Notes: generated by a model from the letters alone, not told the origin. DNA of 46,549 nt from Intrasporangium sp. (GCF_030452765.1 NZ_JAKDLO010000009.1:1-46549); one strand, 5' to 3'. Numbered from the stretch's first letter, positions 8,946 through 17,669 are shown. A program made the numbers and translations.

Positions 8946-9617
8946 GTGTCGCGCGATGAGAGGGCCCCCGTCGACGTCGTCGTCCTCGTGTCGGGTTCCG
9001 GCACGCTGTTGCAGGCGCTGCTGGACGCCTCGCAGGACAGCACGTATGGCGTCCGCGTCGTCGCGGTCGGCGCCGACCGTGACGGGATCGCGGGGCTCGA
9101 GCGGGCCCAGCGAGCCGGTGTCCCGACCTTCGTGTGCCGGGTCAAGGACCATGCCAGCCGGGACGAGTGGGACCTCGCGCTGACTGAGCGGACGGCGGCC
9201 CACGACCCGCGGATCGTCGTCTCGGCTGGCTTCCTCAAGCTCGTCGGCGCCCGGTTCCTCGAGCGCTTCGCGGGACGCTACCTCAACAGCCACAACGCGC
9301 TGCTGCCGGCGTTCCCCGGGATCCATGGTCCGCGAGATGCGCTCGAGTACGGCGTCAAGATCACCGGGGCGACCCTCTTCGTCGTCGATGCGGGTGTGGA
9401 CACGGGGGCGATCGTGGCGCAGTGCGCGGTTCCCGTCCTCGATGACGACACGGAGGAGAGCCTGACCGAGCGGATCAAGGCCTCCGAGCGGCCGCAGCTC
9501 GTCGAGTGGGTCGGGCGGATGGCGCGCGAGGGCTTCACCGTCGAGGGGCGCCGCGTCCGGGTCGGCCCTGACCCGGCGTCCCGCCCGAGTCCTCGGGGGA
9601 TCGTTCCCAGCCCTTGA
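8946..9617 (+). CDS. purN: Phosphoribosylglycinamide formyltransferase
   Basis: Transfers a formyl group from 10-formyl-THF to GAR, the third step of purine synthesis; 223 aa. The N-terminal VVVLVSGSGTLLQALL phosphate loop is clear. The catalytic Asn and His are in NSHNALLPAFPGIHG (most family members have N-x-H-P; here it is N-S-H-N), and the catalytic Asp is in the DAGVDTGAIVAQ segment. GTG 8946 is chosen since it begins just before the domain and has a -10 box at the right distance for a leaderless mRNA. Its usual partner purH lies 3.6 kb downstream, beyond a MerR/ABC cassette. Confidence 0.92.
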   Translation: MSRDERAPVDVVVLVSGSGTLLQALLDASQDSTYGVRVVAVGADRDGIAGLERAQRAGVPTFVCRVKDHASRDEWDLALTERTAAHDPRIVVSAGFLKLVGARFLERFAGRYLNSHNALLPAFPGIHGPRDALEYGVKITGATLFVVDAGVDTGAIVAQCAVPVLDDDTEESLTERIKASERPQLVEWVGRMAREGFTVEGRRVRVGPDPASRPSPRGIVPSP

Positions 9618-9650
9618 CTGTGACGTAACGTCACATGTCACGGTGACGAT
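9614..9650 (+). promoter_or_regulatory. MerR-type promoter/operator
   Basis: TTGACT (9614-9619) abuts a perfect 17-bp palindrome TGTGACGTAACGTCACA (9619-9635) and a second smaller dyad GTCACGGTGAC (9637-9647), directly before the MerR start at 9651. A dyad immediately after a -35-like TTGAC is the usual organisation of MerR-family operators, so autoregulation is likely. The exact -10 is unclear. Confidence 0.6.
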
Positions 9651-10493
9651 ATGCGAGTCAAAGAGCTTGCCGATCTGGCGGGCACCACCGTGCGGACCGT
9701 GCGTCACTACCACCACGTCGGGCTGCTGCACGTCCCTGCCCGGTCTGCCGGGCAACGGGACTACGACGTCGAGCATCTGGCGCGGCTGCTGCGGATCCGA
9801 TGGCTGGCGGAGGCTGGGTTGCCGCTCGCCACGATCGCCGACGTCCTACCGGCGGCGGGCCGGTCGCCCAAGGCCACCGCTCTCGAGGACCTCGAGGCGA
9901 CCCTGCTCGACATCGACGAACGACTGACCGAGCTGACCGTGCAACGCGCGCGGGTCGCCGGCTTGATCGAGCGGGTCCGGTCGGGCGCGGGCATCTCGCC
10001 GCTGCCGGCGCCGGTGGCCCTCATCTACGACGCGCTCGCCGAGCGGATGCCGCCTCGCGCCCGGCGAGTCCTCGAGATCGAGCGCGGCATCGTATCGGTG
10101 TTCGCCGTCCGCGGGCTGCTGCCCGGGGCCGCGACCCGGCTCGCCGAGGCACTCACGACCGAGGACCAGGATGTCCTCACCGAGATGTTCGAGGCGTTCG
10201 CAAGCCTCGACGCCAGCCAGGGGGACCAGCGCGACGAGGTGGTCGAGCGGCTGCTACCGGCCGTGATGGCGCTGGTCGACCGGCACGAGCACCTCCTGGC
10301 CGACCTCGTTGAGCAGTTCCCGACGGGGGCCAAAGGAGCCATCAGCTCTGCCCTGCTGAGACGGTTGATGCGACTGGGTTTCCCCGCGATGGGCCAGCAA
10401 CAGCTCGTCGATGAAGCCTTTGCGGAGGCCTCCCGGCGCCCGGCGATCGCGAGCGCTCTTCGGACACGCACGATGAAGGAGGAGCTGGTATGA
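9651..10493 (+). CDS. MerR-family transcriptional regulator
   Basis: 280 residues. The N-terminal MerR winged helix MRVKELADLAGTTVRTVRHY is followed by the second recognition segment GLLHVPARSAGQRDYD and a coiled dimerisation helix near 80-115. The 160-residue C-terminal region (ALAERMPPRARRVLEIERGI onwards) is helical, with no metal-binding Cys pattern, so the effector is probably an organic compound; I do not recognise it. The gene overlaps the next by ATGA, so regulator and exporter are translationally coupled. Inference: a drug- or metabolite-responsive activator of the ABC exporter downstream. Confidence 0.9.
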   Translation: MRVKELADLAGTTVRTVRHYHHVGLLHVPARSAGQRDYDVEHLARLLRIRWLAEAGLPLATIADVLPAAGRSPKATALEDLEATLLDIDERLTELTVQRARVAGLIERVRSGAGISPLPAPVALIYDALAERMPPRARRVLEIERGIVSVFAVRGLLPGAATRLAEALTTEDQDVLTEMFEAFASLDASQGDQRDEVVERLLPAVMALVDRHEHLLADLVEQFPTGAKGAISSALLRRLMRLGFPAMGQQQLVDEAFAEASRRPAIASALRTRTMKEELV

Positions 10494-11458
10494 CGACGAC
10501 GAAGGGCTCACCGCGCTTCCTGCGGAGCGCGGGTGCCCAGCGGGCGGCATCGGTCATCGAGGTCTCGGGCCTGGTGAAGGAGTTCGGGGAGGTCACCGCC
10601 CTGCGAGGGCTCGAGCTGTCGGTCGAGCCCGGTCAGGTCCACGGTTTCCTCGGACCGAACGGGGCCGGCAAGACGACGACGATCCGCACGCTGCTCGGGC
10701 TGTGCCGCCGCACGGCAGGTGAGGTCCGGGTGCTCGGTCTCGACCCCGGGCAGTCCTCGGCCGAGATCAACCGTCGCGTGGCGTACGTGCCAGGCGACGT
10801 GCACCTGTGGCCGAGCTTCACGGGGTCGCAGGTCCTGGATGCTCTCGCAGGGCTTCGTGGTGACCGGGACGAGCCGGCCGAGCGGGCGCTCGTGGAGCGG
10901 TTCGGCCTCGACCCGACCAAGCGGATCCGCACCTACTCGAAGGGGAACCGGCAGAAGGTGGCGCTCGTCGCGGCCCTGTCCGCCCCGGTCGAGATCCTGC
11001 TGCTCGACGAGCCCACCAGTGGGCTCGACCCGCTCATGGAGCGCGTCTTCGGTGACTGCGTGGCGCAGGCCGCGGCGAAGGGGAGGACGGTCTTGCTCTC
11101 CAGCCACATCCTGTCGGAGGTCGACCACCTCTGCAGCCACGTGACGATCGTCAAGGACGGCCGCACCGTCGAGTCGGGCAGTCTCGCCTCCCTGCGCCAC
11201 CTGTCGGCGAGCGCCGTGACGGCCCGGGGCGCCGGCGACGTCATCGACGACGCCGCCGAGCGGCTGGGCGGCTGGGGGCTGGAGGTCACCCGAAGTTCGA
11301 CCAGTGCCGGCACGAGCAGCATCGAGCTGTCGGTCCCGCGGGACGAGATACCGCGGGTGCTCGGGCTGCTCGCACACGAGGGTCTGGCCGACATCACCTG
11401 TGCGACGGCGAGCCTCGAGGACCTGTTCCTGCGCCACTACGACGTCGGTGCGTCGTGA
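10490..11458 (+). CDS. ABC transporter ATP-binding protein (DrrA-like exporter ATPase)
   Basis: 322 aa. Walker A GPNGAGKTTT, a Q-loop region, Walker B ILLLDEPTSGLDP and the H-loop SSHILSEV are intact. The signature is TYSKGNRQKV rather than LSGGQ, a variant seen in DrrA-like exporter ATPases. A C-terminal domain of about 90 residues follows the nucleotide-binding fold. ATG 10490 overlaps the MerR stop (ATGA) and is preceded by GAAGGAGGAG. The C-terminus overlaps the permease start by GTGA. It likely powers export of a hydrophobic drug or peptide; the substrate is unknown. Confidence 0.92.
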   Translation: MTTTKGSPRFLRSAGAQRAASVIEVSGLVKEFGEVTALRGLELSVEPGQVHGFLGPNGAGKTTTIRTLLGLCRRTAGEVRVLGLDPGQSSAEINRRVAYVPGDVHLWPSFTGSQVLDALAGLRGDRDEPAERALVERFGLDPTKRIRTYSKGNRQKVALVAALSAPVEILLLDEPTSGLDPLMERVFGDCVAQAAAKGRTVLLSSHILSEVDHLCSHVTIVKDGRTVESGSLASLRHLSASAVTARGAGDVIDDAAERLGGWGLEVTRSSTSAGTSSIELSVPRDEIPRVLGLLAHEGLADITCATASLEDLFLRHYDVGAS

Positions 11459-13068
11459 ACGGCACCGTGGCCCTGGCCGGCGTGCTGGCTCGGCGCTACC
11501 GGATCATGATCCTGTCGTGGTCGGTCGGGCTGGTCGCGCTCGTCGCCGTGACGATCCCGTCGTATGCCGCGGCGTACCCGTCCCTGGCCGAGCGCGCCCC
11601 GCTCGTTGCGCAGATGCGAGCCGCGGTCGCCACCAAGATCCTCTACGGGCCGCTTCCCGAGCCGGGGACCTTGGGCCAGCTCGCCCAGTGGGAGACCGGG
11701 ACCTACCTGACGATCCTGGCCGCCATGCTCGGCATCCTGCTCGGCTCGCGGTTGGGTCGCGGTGAGGAGGACTCCGGGACGACAGAGCTGGTGCGGTCCG
11801 TCGGGGTCGGCCGGCTCGCCCCCGTGCTGGCGGCCCTGACCGTGCTGCTCGCCACCTTCGTCCTGCTGGGGGCCGCGGTCGGGGGCGTGCTCGCCTGGCA
11901 GTCGCTCGACTCTGCCGAGATCACGGCCGCGGGCGGGTGGGTCCTCGGCGCCGTCGTCGCGCTCGTGGGCCTGGGTTTCGGTGCCACCGCGCTGGGTCTG
12001 GGCCAGGTCCTGCCGACTCGTGCTTCCGCGCATGCCGCGGCCTGGGTGGGCCTCGCGATCTTCTTCGTCGTCCGCGTGATCGCGGACTTCACCGACCGGC
12101 CCTGGCTGCGGTGGGCGTCCTGGTTCGGCCTGCGCGACCTCGCTGCACCGTTCACGGCGGACCGGGTCACGCCCCTGCTTGTGTTCGCGCTGGCCATCGC
12201 GGTGATCGCGGCCGCCACCGCCTGGCTGGACACGCGTCGTGAGCTGGGGGCCGGGCTGCTGACCTCGCGCCCACCCTCGAACCGCCCGGTGCGCGTCCGG
12301 TCGTCGCTGGGTCTCGCGCTGCGTCTCGACCGACGTGGCTACGCCGGGTGGCTTGCCGCCACGGGCGCCGTGGCCGCTCTCTTCGGCGGCATGAGCCACA
12401 GCATCATCGGGCTGGCCGCGAGCGACGAGCAGACCGCCGACATGCTCGGAAGCATGACTGGGCAGCAGGATCCGGTACGGCAGTTCTTCACGCTGTCGGT
12501 GGCCTTCGTCGCGATCATTCCGCTGGTCCACGGGGTAGGGGCGGTGCTCAGGGTGCTGTCCGACGAACGGTCCGGGCTCCTCGACGCCGAGATGACGACC
12601 GGTCTGCGGCGCTGGCGACCCCTCGCCGCGAGAGCTGCCCTGTCCGCACTGCTGACCTTCGGGATGCTCGTGCTCGGCGCACTCGTCCAGAGCGTCGTCG
12701 CCACCCTGGTACAGGCACCTGCAGACGCGCCGCGCTGGGCGCTGTGGACGGTCCTCGCGCAGCTGCCGGGCATGCTCGCAGCGGTCGGCCTCACCGCGCT
12801 GCTCGTGGGGCTCGTCCCCCGGGTGGCCCGTGTCGCATGGCTGCTCGTGGCCTGGAGCGAGTTCACCGCGCTCCTGGGCGATCTCGTGCAGCTGCCCACC
12901 TGGGCGCGGCACCTGTCCTACCTGTCGCTCGAGCTCAGGCATCTGCCCGGCGAGGTCGGCGCCCCGGTGGACTGGGGCACGGCGGCGCTGCTCGCGGCAG
13001 TCGCCCTCGCCGGAGCGGCGCTCGGCCTCGTCGCCATGTCCCGTCGGGACATCGTCCTCGGGCGCTGA
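11455..13068 (+). CDS. ABC transporter permease, antibiotic-exporter type
   Basis: 537 residues with roughly 12 hydrophobic segments in two halves (about 15-260 and 285-535), resembling the large single-chain permeases annotated as exporters of polyketide antibiotics. A cytosolic GRGEEDSGTTELVRSVGVGR loop after the second helix and the similar SDERSGLLDAEMTTGLRRWR loop in the second half fit an internal duplication. GTG 11455 overlaps the ATPase stop (GTGA), indicating coupled translation. It forms a MerR-ATPase-permease operon inserted between purN and purH. Confidence 0.85.
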   Translation: MNGTVALAGVLARRYRIMILSWSVGLVALVAVTIPSYAAAYPSLAERAPLVAQMRAAVATKILYGPLPEPGTLGQLAQWETGTYLTILAAMLGILLGSRLGRGEEDSGTTELVRSVGVGRLAPVLAALTVLLATFVLLGAAVGGVLAWQSLDSAEITAAGGWVLGAVVALVGLGFGATALGLGQVLPTRASAHAAAWVGLAIFFVVRVIADFTDRPWLRWASWFGLRDLAAPFTADRVTPLLVFALAIAVIAAATAWLDTRRELGAGLLTSRPPSNRPVRVRSSLGLALRLDRRGYAGWLAATGAVAALFGGMSHSIIGLAASDEQTADMLGSMTGQQDPVRQFFTLSVAFVAIIPLVHGVGAVLRVLSDERSGLLDAEMTTGLRRWRPLAARAALSALLTFGMLVLGALVQSVVATLVQAPADAPRWALWTVLAQLPGMLAAVGLTALLVGLVPRVARVAWLLVAWSEFTALLGDLVQLPTWARHLSYLSLELRHLPGEVGAPVDWGTAALLAAVALAGAALGLVAMSRRDIVLGR

Positions 13069-13119
13069 CCCGCCGCATCCCGGCCCCGGCCCGGCATGTC
13101 GAACCCGCCCGTGGGTCGC

Positions 13120-13125
13120 TACCCT
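13120..13125 (+). promoter_or_regulatory. -10 element of purH leader
   Basis: TACCCT would place the transcription start at about 13132, exactly at the 5' edge of the ZTP riboswitch that follows. Confidence 0.5.
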
Positions 13126-13130
13126 GAGGA

Positions 13131-13193
13131 CACGACTGGCGCAGGTGGGACACCACCAGGGAGTGACATCGGGAGCATCGACCCGCCTGGGTG
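13131..13193 (+). ncRNA. ZTP (pfl) riboswitch upstream of purH
   Basis: The leader contains the hallmark pieces of the pfl RNA in order: GACTGGCGCAGGTGGGAC, then CACCAGGGAG, and after a variable segment the conserved 3' element CCGCCTGGGTG (pseudoknot strand). This class binds ZMP/ZTP, which builds up when 10-formyl-THF is limiting, and switches on purine and C1 genes. PurH consumes ZMP (AICAR), so the location is functionally apt. About 40 nt separate the aptamer from the purH start; the expression platform may act on the AGGAG Shine-Dalgarno or through a terminator I cannot define. Confidence 0.88.
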
Positions 13194-13232
13194 CTCTCAC
13201 TGCACCACCCCCTACAGCGCAGGAGTCAGCAC

Positions 13233-14825
13233 ATGTCCGACGGCCCCCGTCCCATCAGGCGCGCACTCGTCTCCGTCTACGACAAGACCGGTCTCGAAGG
13301 CTTGGCCCGGGCCCTCGCCGAAGCCGGCGTCGCGATCGTCTCGACCGGCTCGACGGCCGGGGTGATCGCCGCAGCGGGCATGCCGGTGAGCCAGGTCGAG
13401 GAGCTGACCGGGTTCCCGGAGTGCCTGGACGGTCGGGTCAAGACGCTTCACCCCAAGGTGCACGCTGGGATCCTGGCCGACACGCGCAACCCCGACCATG
13501 TCCAGCAGCTCGCCGCTCTCGGCGTCGAGCCCTTCGACCTCGTCGTCGTCAACCTCTACCCGTTCACCGAGACGGTCACCTCGGGCGCGAGCCCCGACGA
13601 GTGCATCGAACAGATCGACATCGGTGGTCCCTCGATGGTGCGCGCAGCGGCCAAGAACCACGCGAGCGTTGCCGTCGTGACGAGCCCGGCGGCATACGAG
13701 CTGGTCGTCGGTGCGCTGCGGTCGGGCGGTTTCACGCTCGGCGAGCGGCAGCGGCTCGCGGCCGAGGCGTTCGTCCACACGGCGACGTACGACGTGCACG
13801 TGGCCTCGTGGATGGGCAGCGTCGTCAGCGACCTGAGCGACGGCGACGGGTTCCCGGCGTGGGCCGGGGCGACGTGGGACAAGGCGCACACACTCCGCTA
13901 CGGGGAGAACCCACATCAGCGGGCAGCCCTGTACACCAATGGGTTCCAGCCACGAGCTGGTCTCGCCCAGGCGGAGCAGCTGCATGGCAGGGAGATGTCC
14001 TACAACAACTACCTCGACACCGACGCCGCGGTCCGGGCAGCCTACGACCACGGCGACCAACCCACCGTCGCGGTCGTCAAGCACAACAACCCATGTGGGA
14101 TCGCGGTCGGCGCCGACATCGCCGACGCGCACCGCAAGGCGCACGCGTGCGACCCCGTGTCGGCCTATGGCGGGGTCATCGCGACCAACCGCGAGGTGAC
14201 GATCGAGATGGCGCAGACTGTCAAGGGCATCTTCACCGAGGTCGTGGCGGCTCCCTCGTTCGAATCCCAGGCCCTCGAGATCCTGCAGGGCAAGAAGAAC
14301 ATTCGTCTGCTCGTCGTCGCACCCCAGACCCCGGGCGGCATCGAGACCCGTCCGGTGTCGGGCGGGCTGCTCATGCAGCAGCGAGACGCGATCGACGCCG
14401 TCCTCGCCGGCGATGGGCCGGGTGGCGACGACCCGTCGCGGTGGGCTCTCGTCTCGGGGGAGGGTGCGGACGAGACGACGTTGCGCGACCTGGAGTTCGC
14501 CTGGCGGGCGGTTCGGGCCGTCAAGTCGAACGCGATCCTGCTCGCGCGAGACGGCGCATCGGTCGGTATCGGCATGGGCCAGGTCAACCGGGTCGACTCG
14601 GCGCATCTGGCCGTCCAGCGCGCAGGTCAGGAGCGGGCCCGCGGCGCGGTGGCCGCGTCCGATGCGTTCTTCCCGTTCGCCGACGGCCTGCAGGTGCTGC
14701 TCGACGCCGGCGTGCGCGCCGTGGTCGCTCCGGGCGGGTCGATCCGCGACGAGGAGGTCATCGAGGCGGCCCAAGGGGCCGGAGTGACGATGTACTTCAC
14801 CGGCACGCGCCACTTCGCGCACTGA
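13233..14825 (+). CDS. purH: Bifunctional AICAR transformylase/IMP cyclohydrolase
   Basis: Last two steps of IMP synthesis; 530 aa, the usual length. The IMP cyclohydrolase domain (about 1-190) starts [20 protein letters not shown] and contains the [21 protein letters not shown] motif. The transformylase domain shows [14 protein letters not shown] and the catalytic Lys-His in [14 protein letters not shown] 13233 has AGGAG 7 nt upstream; an in-frame start at 13191 falls inside the riboswitch and is rejected. Control is expected through the ZTP riboswitch. Confidence 0.96.
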   Translation: MSDGPRPIRRALVSVYDKTGLEGLARALAEAGVAIVSTGSTAGVIAAAGMPVSQVEELTGFPECLDGRVKTLHPKVHAGILADTRNPDHVQQLAALGVEPFDLVVVNLYPFTETVTSGASPDECIEQIDIGGPSMVRAAAKNHASVAVVTSPAAYELVVGALRSGGFTLGERQRLAAEAFVHTATYDVHVASWMGSVVSDLSDGDGFPAWAGATWDKAHTLRYGENPHQRAALYTNGFQPRAGLAQAEQLHGREMSYNNYLDTDAAVRAAYDHGDQPTVAVVKHNNPCGIAVGADIADAHRKAHACDPVSAYGGVIATNREVTIEMAQTVKGIFTEVVAAPSFESQALEILQGKKNIRLLVVAPQTPGGIETRPVSGGLLMQQRDAIDAVLAGDGPGGDDPSRWALVSGEGADETTLRDLEFAWRAVRAVKSNAILLARDGASVGIGMGQVNRVDSAHLAVQRAGQERARGAVAASDAFFPFADGLQVLLDAGVRAVVAPGGSIRDEEVIEAAQGAGVTMYFTGTRHFAH

Positions 14826-14989
14826 CGACGCTGCCCATCGGGCGCCGGTGCAGCGCGTACGGCCTTCAGCCCGCAACACGCCCAGCAGTTGCCAACATCG
14901 ACGGCTGCAACCATCGAGGCTGACGGCTGCTCGTGAGCTGGTCAGGGCAGCTGATGCGCGGGCCTTTGGCGCCGTGCGACCATCGAGCG

Positions 14990-15589
14990 ATGAGCGATGC
15001 CGATCTCAAGCAAGCCCTGACGGCCTACCTGCAGACCGGTCGGGACGTGATGCTCTGGAAGCTCGACGGGCTGTCGGAGTATGACGTCCGCCGCCCGCTC
15101 ACTGCGACGGGGACCAACCTGCTCGGCCTCGTCAAGCACCTCGCCGGCGTCGAGTCGGGCTACTTCGGCTTCGTGGTGGGGCGGCCGTTCCCCGAGCCGA
15201 TGCCGTGGATGGACCGGCCCGAACCGAACGCGGACATGTGGGCGACCGCGGACGAGTCCCGTGCGGATGTCGTCGACCTCTACCGCCGGGTGTGGGCCCA
15301 CGCCGACGAGACCGTCGCGGCAGTCCCCCTCGACCGGCGAGGCGAGGTGCCGTGGTGGCCCGAAGAGCGACGCCATCCGACCCTGCACACCCTGCTGGTC
15401 CATGTCGTCGCCGAGACCCACCGCCACGCGGGACATGCCGACATCGTCCGAGAGACGATCGACGGCTCAGCCGGATTCCGCAGGTCGAACGCCAACCTGC
15501 CCAGTACAGAAGGTGACTGGTGGGGCGCGTACCGTGATCGGCTCGAGAGAATCGCTCGTCGGTTCGGTGGACTGACGCCGGAGGCATAG
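14990..15589 (+). CDS. DinB-superfamily protein (DUF664-type)
   Basis: 199-residue four-helix-bundle protein of the DinB/YfiT superfamily, which in actinobacteria includes mycothiol-dependent metalloenzymes. Candidate metal-binding His residues are in LVKHLAGVESGYFG and in the VVAETHRHAGHADIVRE helix, the standard HxxxH-like arrangement. ATG 14990 begins the family's usual MSDADLKQAL helix; an in-frame GTG at 14933 would add an unrelated tail. It is followed 9 bp later by the PPOX gene. The exact reaction is unknown. Confidence 0.82.
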   Translation: MSDADLKQALTAYLQTGRDVMLWKLDGLSEYDVRRPLTATGTNLLGLVKHLAGVESGYFGFVVGRPFPEPMPWMDRPEPNADMWATADESRADVVDLYRRVWAHADETVAAVPLDRRGEVPWWPEERRHPTLHTLLVHVVAETHRHAGHADIVRETIDGSAGFRRSNANLPSTEGDWWGAYRDRLERIARRFGGLTPEA

Positions 15590-15592
15590 GTT
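15587..15592 (+). promoter_or_regulatory. -10 element of the PPOX gene (leaderless geometry)
   Basis: TAGGTT, overlapping the TAG stop of the DinB-like gene, ends 6 nt before ATG 15599. GGAGAC in the gap could also act as a Shine-Dalgarno if the gene is read from the upstream message. Confidence 0.4.
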
Positions 15593-15598
15593 GGAGAC

Positions 15599-16012
15599 AT
15601 GGCGCTGACGACGGCCGAGGCCCTTGAGTTCATCACGCACAACAGCCACGCAGTGCTCGCGACGCGCCGCCGTGACGGGTCGCTCCAGATGTCGCCGCTC
15701 AACGCCGGAGTCATCGACGGCGCCGTCGTCATCTCGAGCCGCGCGATGCTCGCCAAGGTGCGCAACATCCGTCGCAGCCCCGAGGTCTCCCTGCTCGTCC
15801 TCAACGACCAGTTCTACGGCCAGTGGGTCCAGGTCGACGGCACCGCGGAGGTCATCGACCAGTCCCGGCCGGGCACCCTCGACCTGCTCGTCGAGGTCTA
15901 CCGCGCCATCGCCGGCGAGCATCCCGACTGGGACGAGTACCGCGAGGCCATGGTCCAGGACGAGCGCGTCGTCATCCGGATCATGCCGGAGCGCGCGAGC
16001 GGCCGACTGTGA
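15599..16012 (+). CDS. PPOX-class F420/FMN-dependent oxidoreductase
   Basis: 137-aa split-barrel flavoprotein. The pattern HAVLATRRRDGSLQMSPLNAG, then KVRNIRRSPEVSLLVLNDQF and WVQVDGTAEVID, is characteristic of the PPOX/FDOR-B group that uses F420 or FMN to reduce small organics. The fold normally works as a homodimer in the cytosol. Its substrate cannot be told from sequence. It converges on the carbamate kinase gene with a 12-bp gap. Confidence 0.85.
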   Translation: MALTTAEALEFITHNSHAVLATRRRDGSLQMSPLNAGVIDGAVVISSRAMLAKVRNIRRSPEVSLLVLNDQFYGQWVQVDGTAEVIDQSRPGTLDLLVEVYRAIAGEHPDWDEYREAMVQDERVVIRIMPERASGRL

Positions 16013-16024
16013 CGCGGCGTGAGG

Positions 16025-17035
16025 TCAGGCCGGCTGGCCTTCGATCGGCGTGTCCCCATGGCTGTCCTCTCGTTCGGGTGGAGTGGGTCGTGCTGGGCTG
16101 GTCGGCGCACCGTCGATGACGGTGCCGACCGCGCCGGCCACCCCGGCGGTGATCTGGTGTACGGCGGTGATGACGGAGCGACCTCCGGCGCGCACGAAGC
16201 GCAGCGCTGCCTCGACCTTGGGGCCCATCGAGCCGGACGCGAAGTGTCCCTGAGCGGCATACTGCTCCATCTCGCCCACGCTGACGCGCCCGATCGGGCG
16301 GGCATGCGGGCTGCCGTAGCCGATCATGGCGTGCTCGACGTCGGTCGCGAGGACGAGGACGTCGGCGTGCAGCCGTTCGGCGAGCAGGGCCGCGGTGAGG
16401 TCCTTGTCGATGACGGCGTCGACCCCCACGAGCCTGCCGTCGGGCGTGCGGACGACGGGGATCCCGCCGCCGCCTGCCGCAGTGACGAGGTAGCCCGCGT
16501 CGAGGAGCGTGCGCAGCGTGTGTGCCTCGAGCATCTCGAGCGGCTCGGGGCTCGCGACGACCCGACGCCATCCCTTCGCGCCGCGGTCCTCCCACGTCTC
16601 GCCGTGGTCGATCAGCTTCTGGGCCAGGGCCAGTGGCAGGTAGCGCCCGATCGGCTTGCTGGGCCGGGCGAAGCCTGGATCGGCACTGTCGACGAGGGTC
16701 CTCGAGACGATCGCCGCAACGGGCCGCTCGACGCCGCGCCCGGCGAGGGCCGACTCGAGCGCGACGAGGATCAGGTAGCCGATCGTTCCCTGCGTCTGCG
16801 CCCCACACCAGTCGAGCGGCAGCGGTGGGACCACGTGGGCGGCGAACTCGTTCTGGACGAGGATGTTGCCGACCTGGGGGCCGTTGCCGTGAGTGAGGAC
16901 GACGTCGTGGCCGGCCCTGACGAGCTCGGCGACATGTTCCATGGCACCGGTGACGGCCTCCCACTGCGCCTGCGGCCTCGCGCTGCCGTCTGGTCCGGTC
17001 ATGGCGTTGCCGCCGAGCGCAACGAGCACCCTCAT
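16025..17035 (-). CDS. arcC: Carbamate kinase
   Basis: Makes ATP and carbamate from carbamoyl phosphate, or the reverse. The amino acid kinase fold is clear: LVALGGNAM at the N-terminus, LTHGNGPQVGNIL, PLDWCGAQTQGTIGY, AAGGGGIPVV, IDKDLTAALLAE, LATDVEHAMIGYG and the SMGPKVEAALRFV lysine motif. The length of 336 aa includes an extra Pro/Glu-rich tail of about 25 residues. GAGGAGGC precedes ATG 17035. No arginine deiminase or ornithine carbamoyltransferase gene is nearby, so it does not belong to a local ADI operon. Confidence 0.93.
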   Translation of the reverse strand: MRVLVALGGNAMTGPDGSARPQAQWEAVTGAMEHVAELVRAGHDVVLTHGNGPQVGNILVQNEFAAHVVPPLPLDWCGAQTQGTIGYLILVALESALAGRGVERPVAAIVSRTLVDSADPGFARPSKPIGRYLPLALAQKLIDHGETWEDRGAKGWRRVVASPEPLEMLEAHTLRTLLDAGYLVTAAGGGGIPVVRTPDGRLVGVDAVIDKDLTAALLAERLHADVLVLATDVEHAMIGYGSPHARPIGRVSVGEMEQYAAQGHFASGSMGPKVEAALRFVRAGGRSVITAVHQITAGVAGAVGTVIDGAPTSPARPTPPEREDSHGDTPIEGQPA

Positions 17036-17173
17036 GCCTGCCTCCTCGTGCTTGCCGACCCTGTGGGCCCGAGCCTATGGAGCCGCAGGCGCTGCCGCCC
17101 TCGAACCGTCCGCTCGAGGTCGAGCCAGTCGGAGGATCGGGCAGCCGTGGCGGAATGAGGGAGAAAGGGCACG

Positions 17174-17636
17174 ATGATGACTGTGACGACCTTGCCGCGG
17201 TCCCGGCCGCTCACGTGGCGCGACCTCGATGCGATGCCGGATGACGGACACCGCTACGAGCTCATCGACGGGGCGCTCGTCGTGACGCCGGCGCCCTCGC
17301 TCGGGCACCAAGGGGTCGCGTTCCGGTTGGCGAGGTGCTCGACGACGCGTGTCCGCGCCCGTTCAAAGTGGCCATCGCGCCGTTCGCGGTACTGCTCGCC
17401 GTGGAAGTGCTCTCGCCGAGCACCCGGCTCATAGACCTCAACCTCAAGCGAGCGCGCGCTACGAAGCATCGGGTTGCCCGTCCTACTGGGTGGTCGACCC
17501 GGTGACCCTCGAGCTGACTGCCTGGGAGCTCCGGGCCGGGACCTATGAGCTGATGGCGCACGTGGCAGGAGACGAGGAGCTGCGCGCGACGCGGCCGTTC
17601 GACGTCACGATCCGGCCTGGCCTACTGCTGGACTGA
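17174..17636 (+). pseudogene. Uma2-family endonuclease-fold protein, broken
   Basis: The N-terminal part (LTWRDLDAMPDDGHRYELID, then GALVVTPAPSLGHQGVAFRL) is a typical Uma2 (DUF820) start. At about 17330 the frame must shift to continue as EVLDDACPRPFKVAIAPFAV. About 35 residues of the central domain are then missing, with FAV joined directly to LLAVEVLSPSTRLIDLNLKR. A second frame change in the GCGCGC run near 17455 is needed to reach RYEASGCPSYWVVDPVT and the C-terminus. Two frameshifts plus a deletion that removes part of the PD-(D/E)XK core make it non-functional. A Shine-Dalgarno (GAGAAAGG) remains. Confidence 0.85.
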
Positions 17637-17656
17637 GCCGCCATGTCGCCCGGGCG

Positions 17657-17662
17657 TAGGGT
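17657..17662 (+). promoter_or_regulatory. -10 element of the SDR gene (leaderless geometry)
   Basis: TAGGGT ends 7 nt before ATG 17670; there is no Shine-Dalgarno. Confidence 0.5.
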
Positions 17663-17669
17663 CGGGACC

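Noticed and set aside
13191-13232. Upstream in-frame start for purH
   Set aside because: It lies in the 3' element of the ZTP riboswitch; ATG 13233 has a proper AGGAG.
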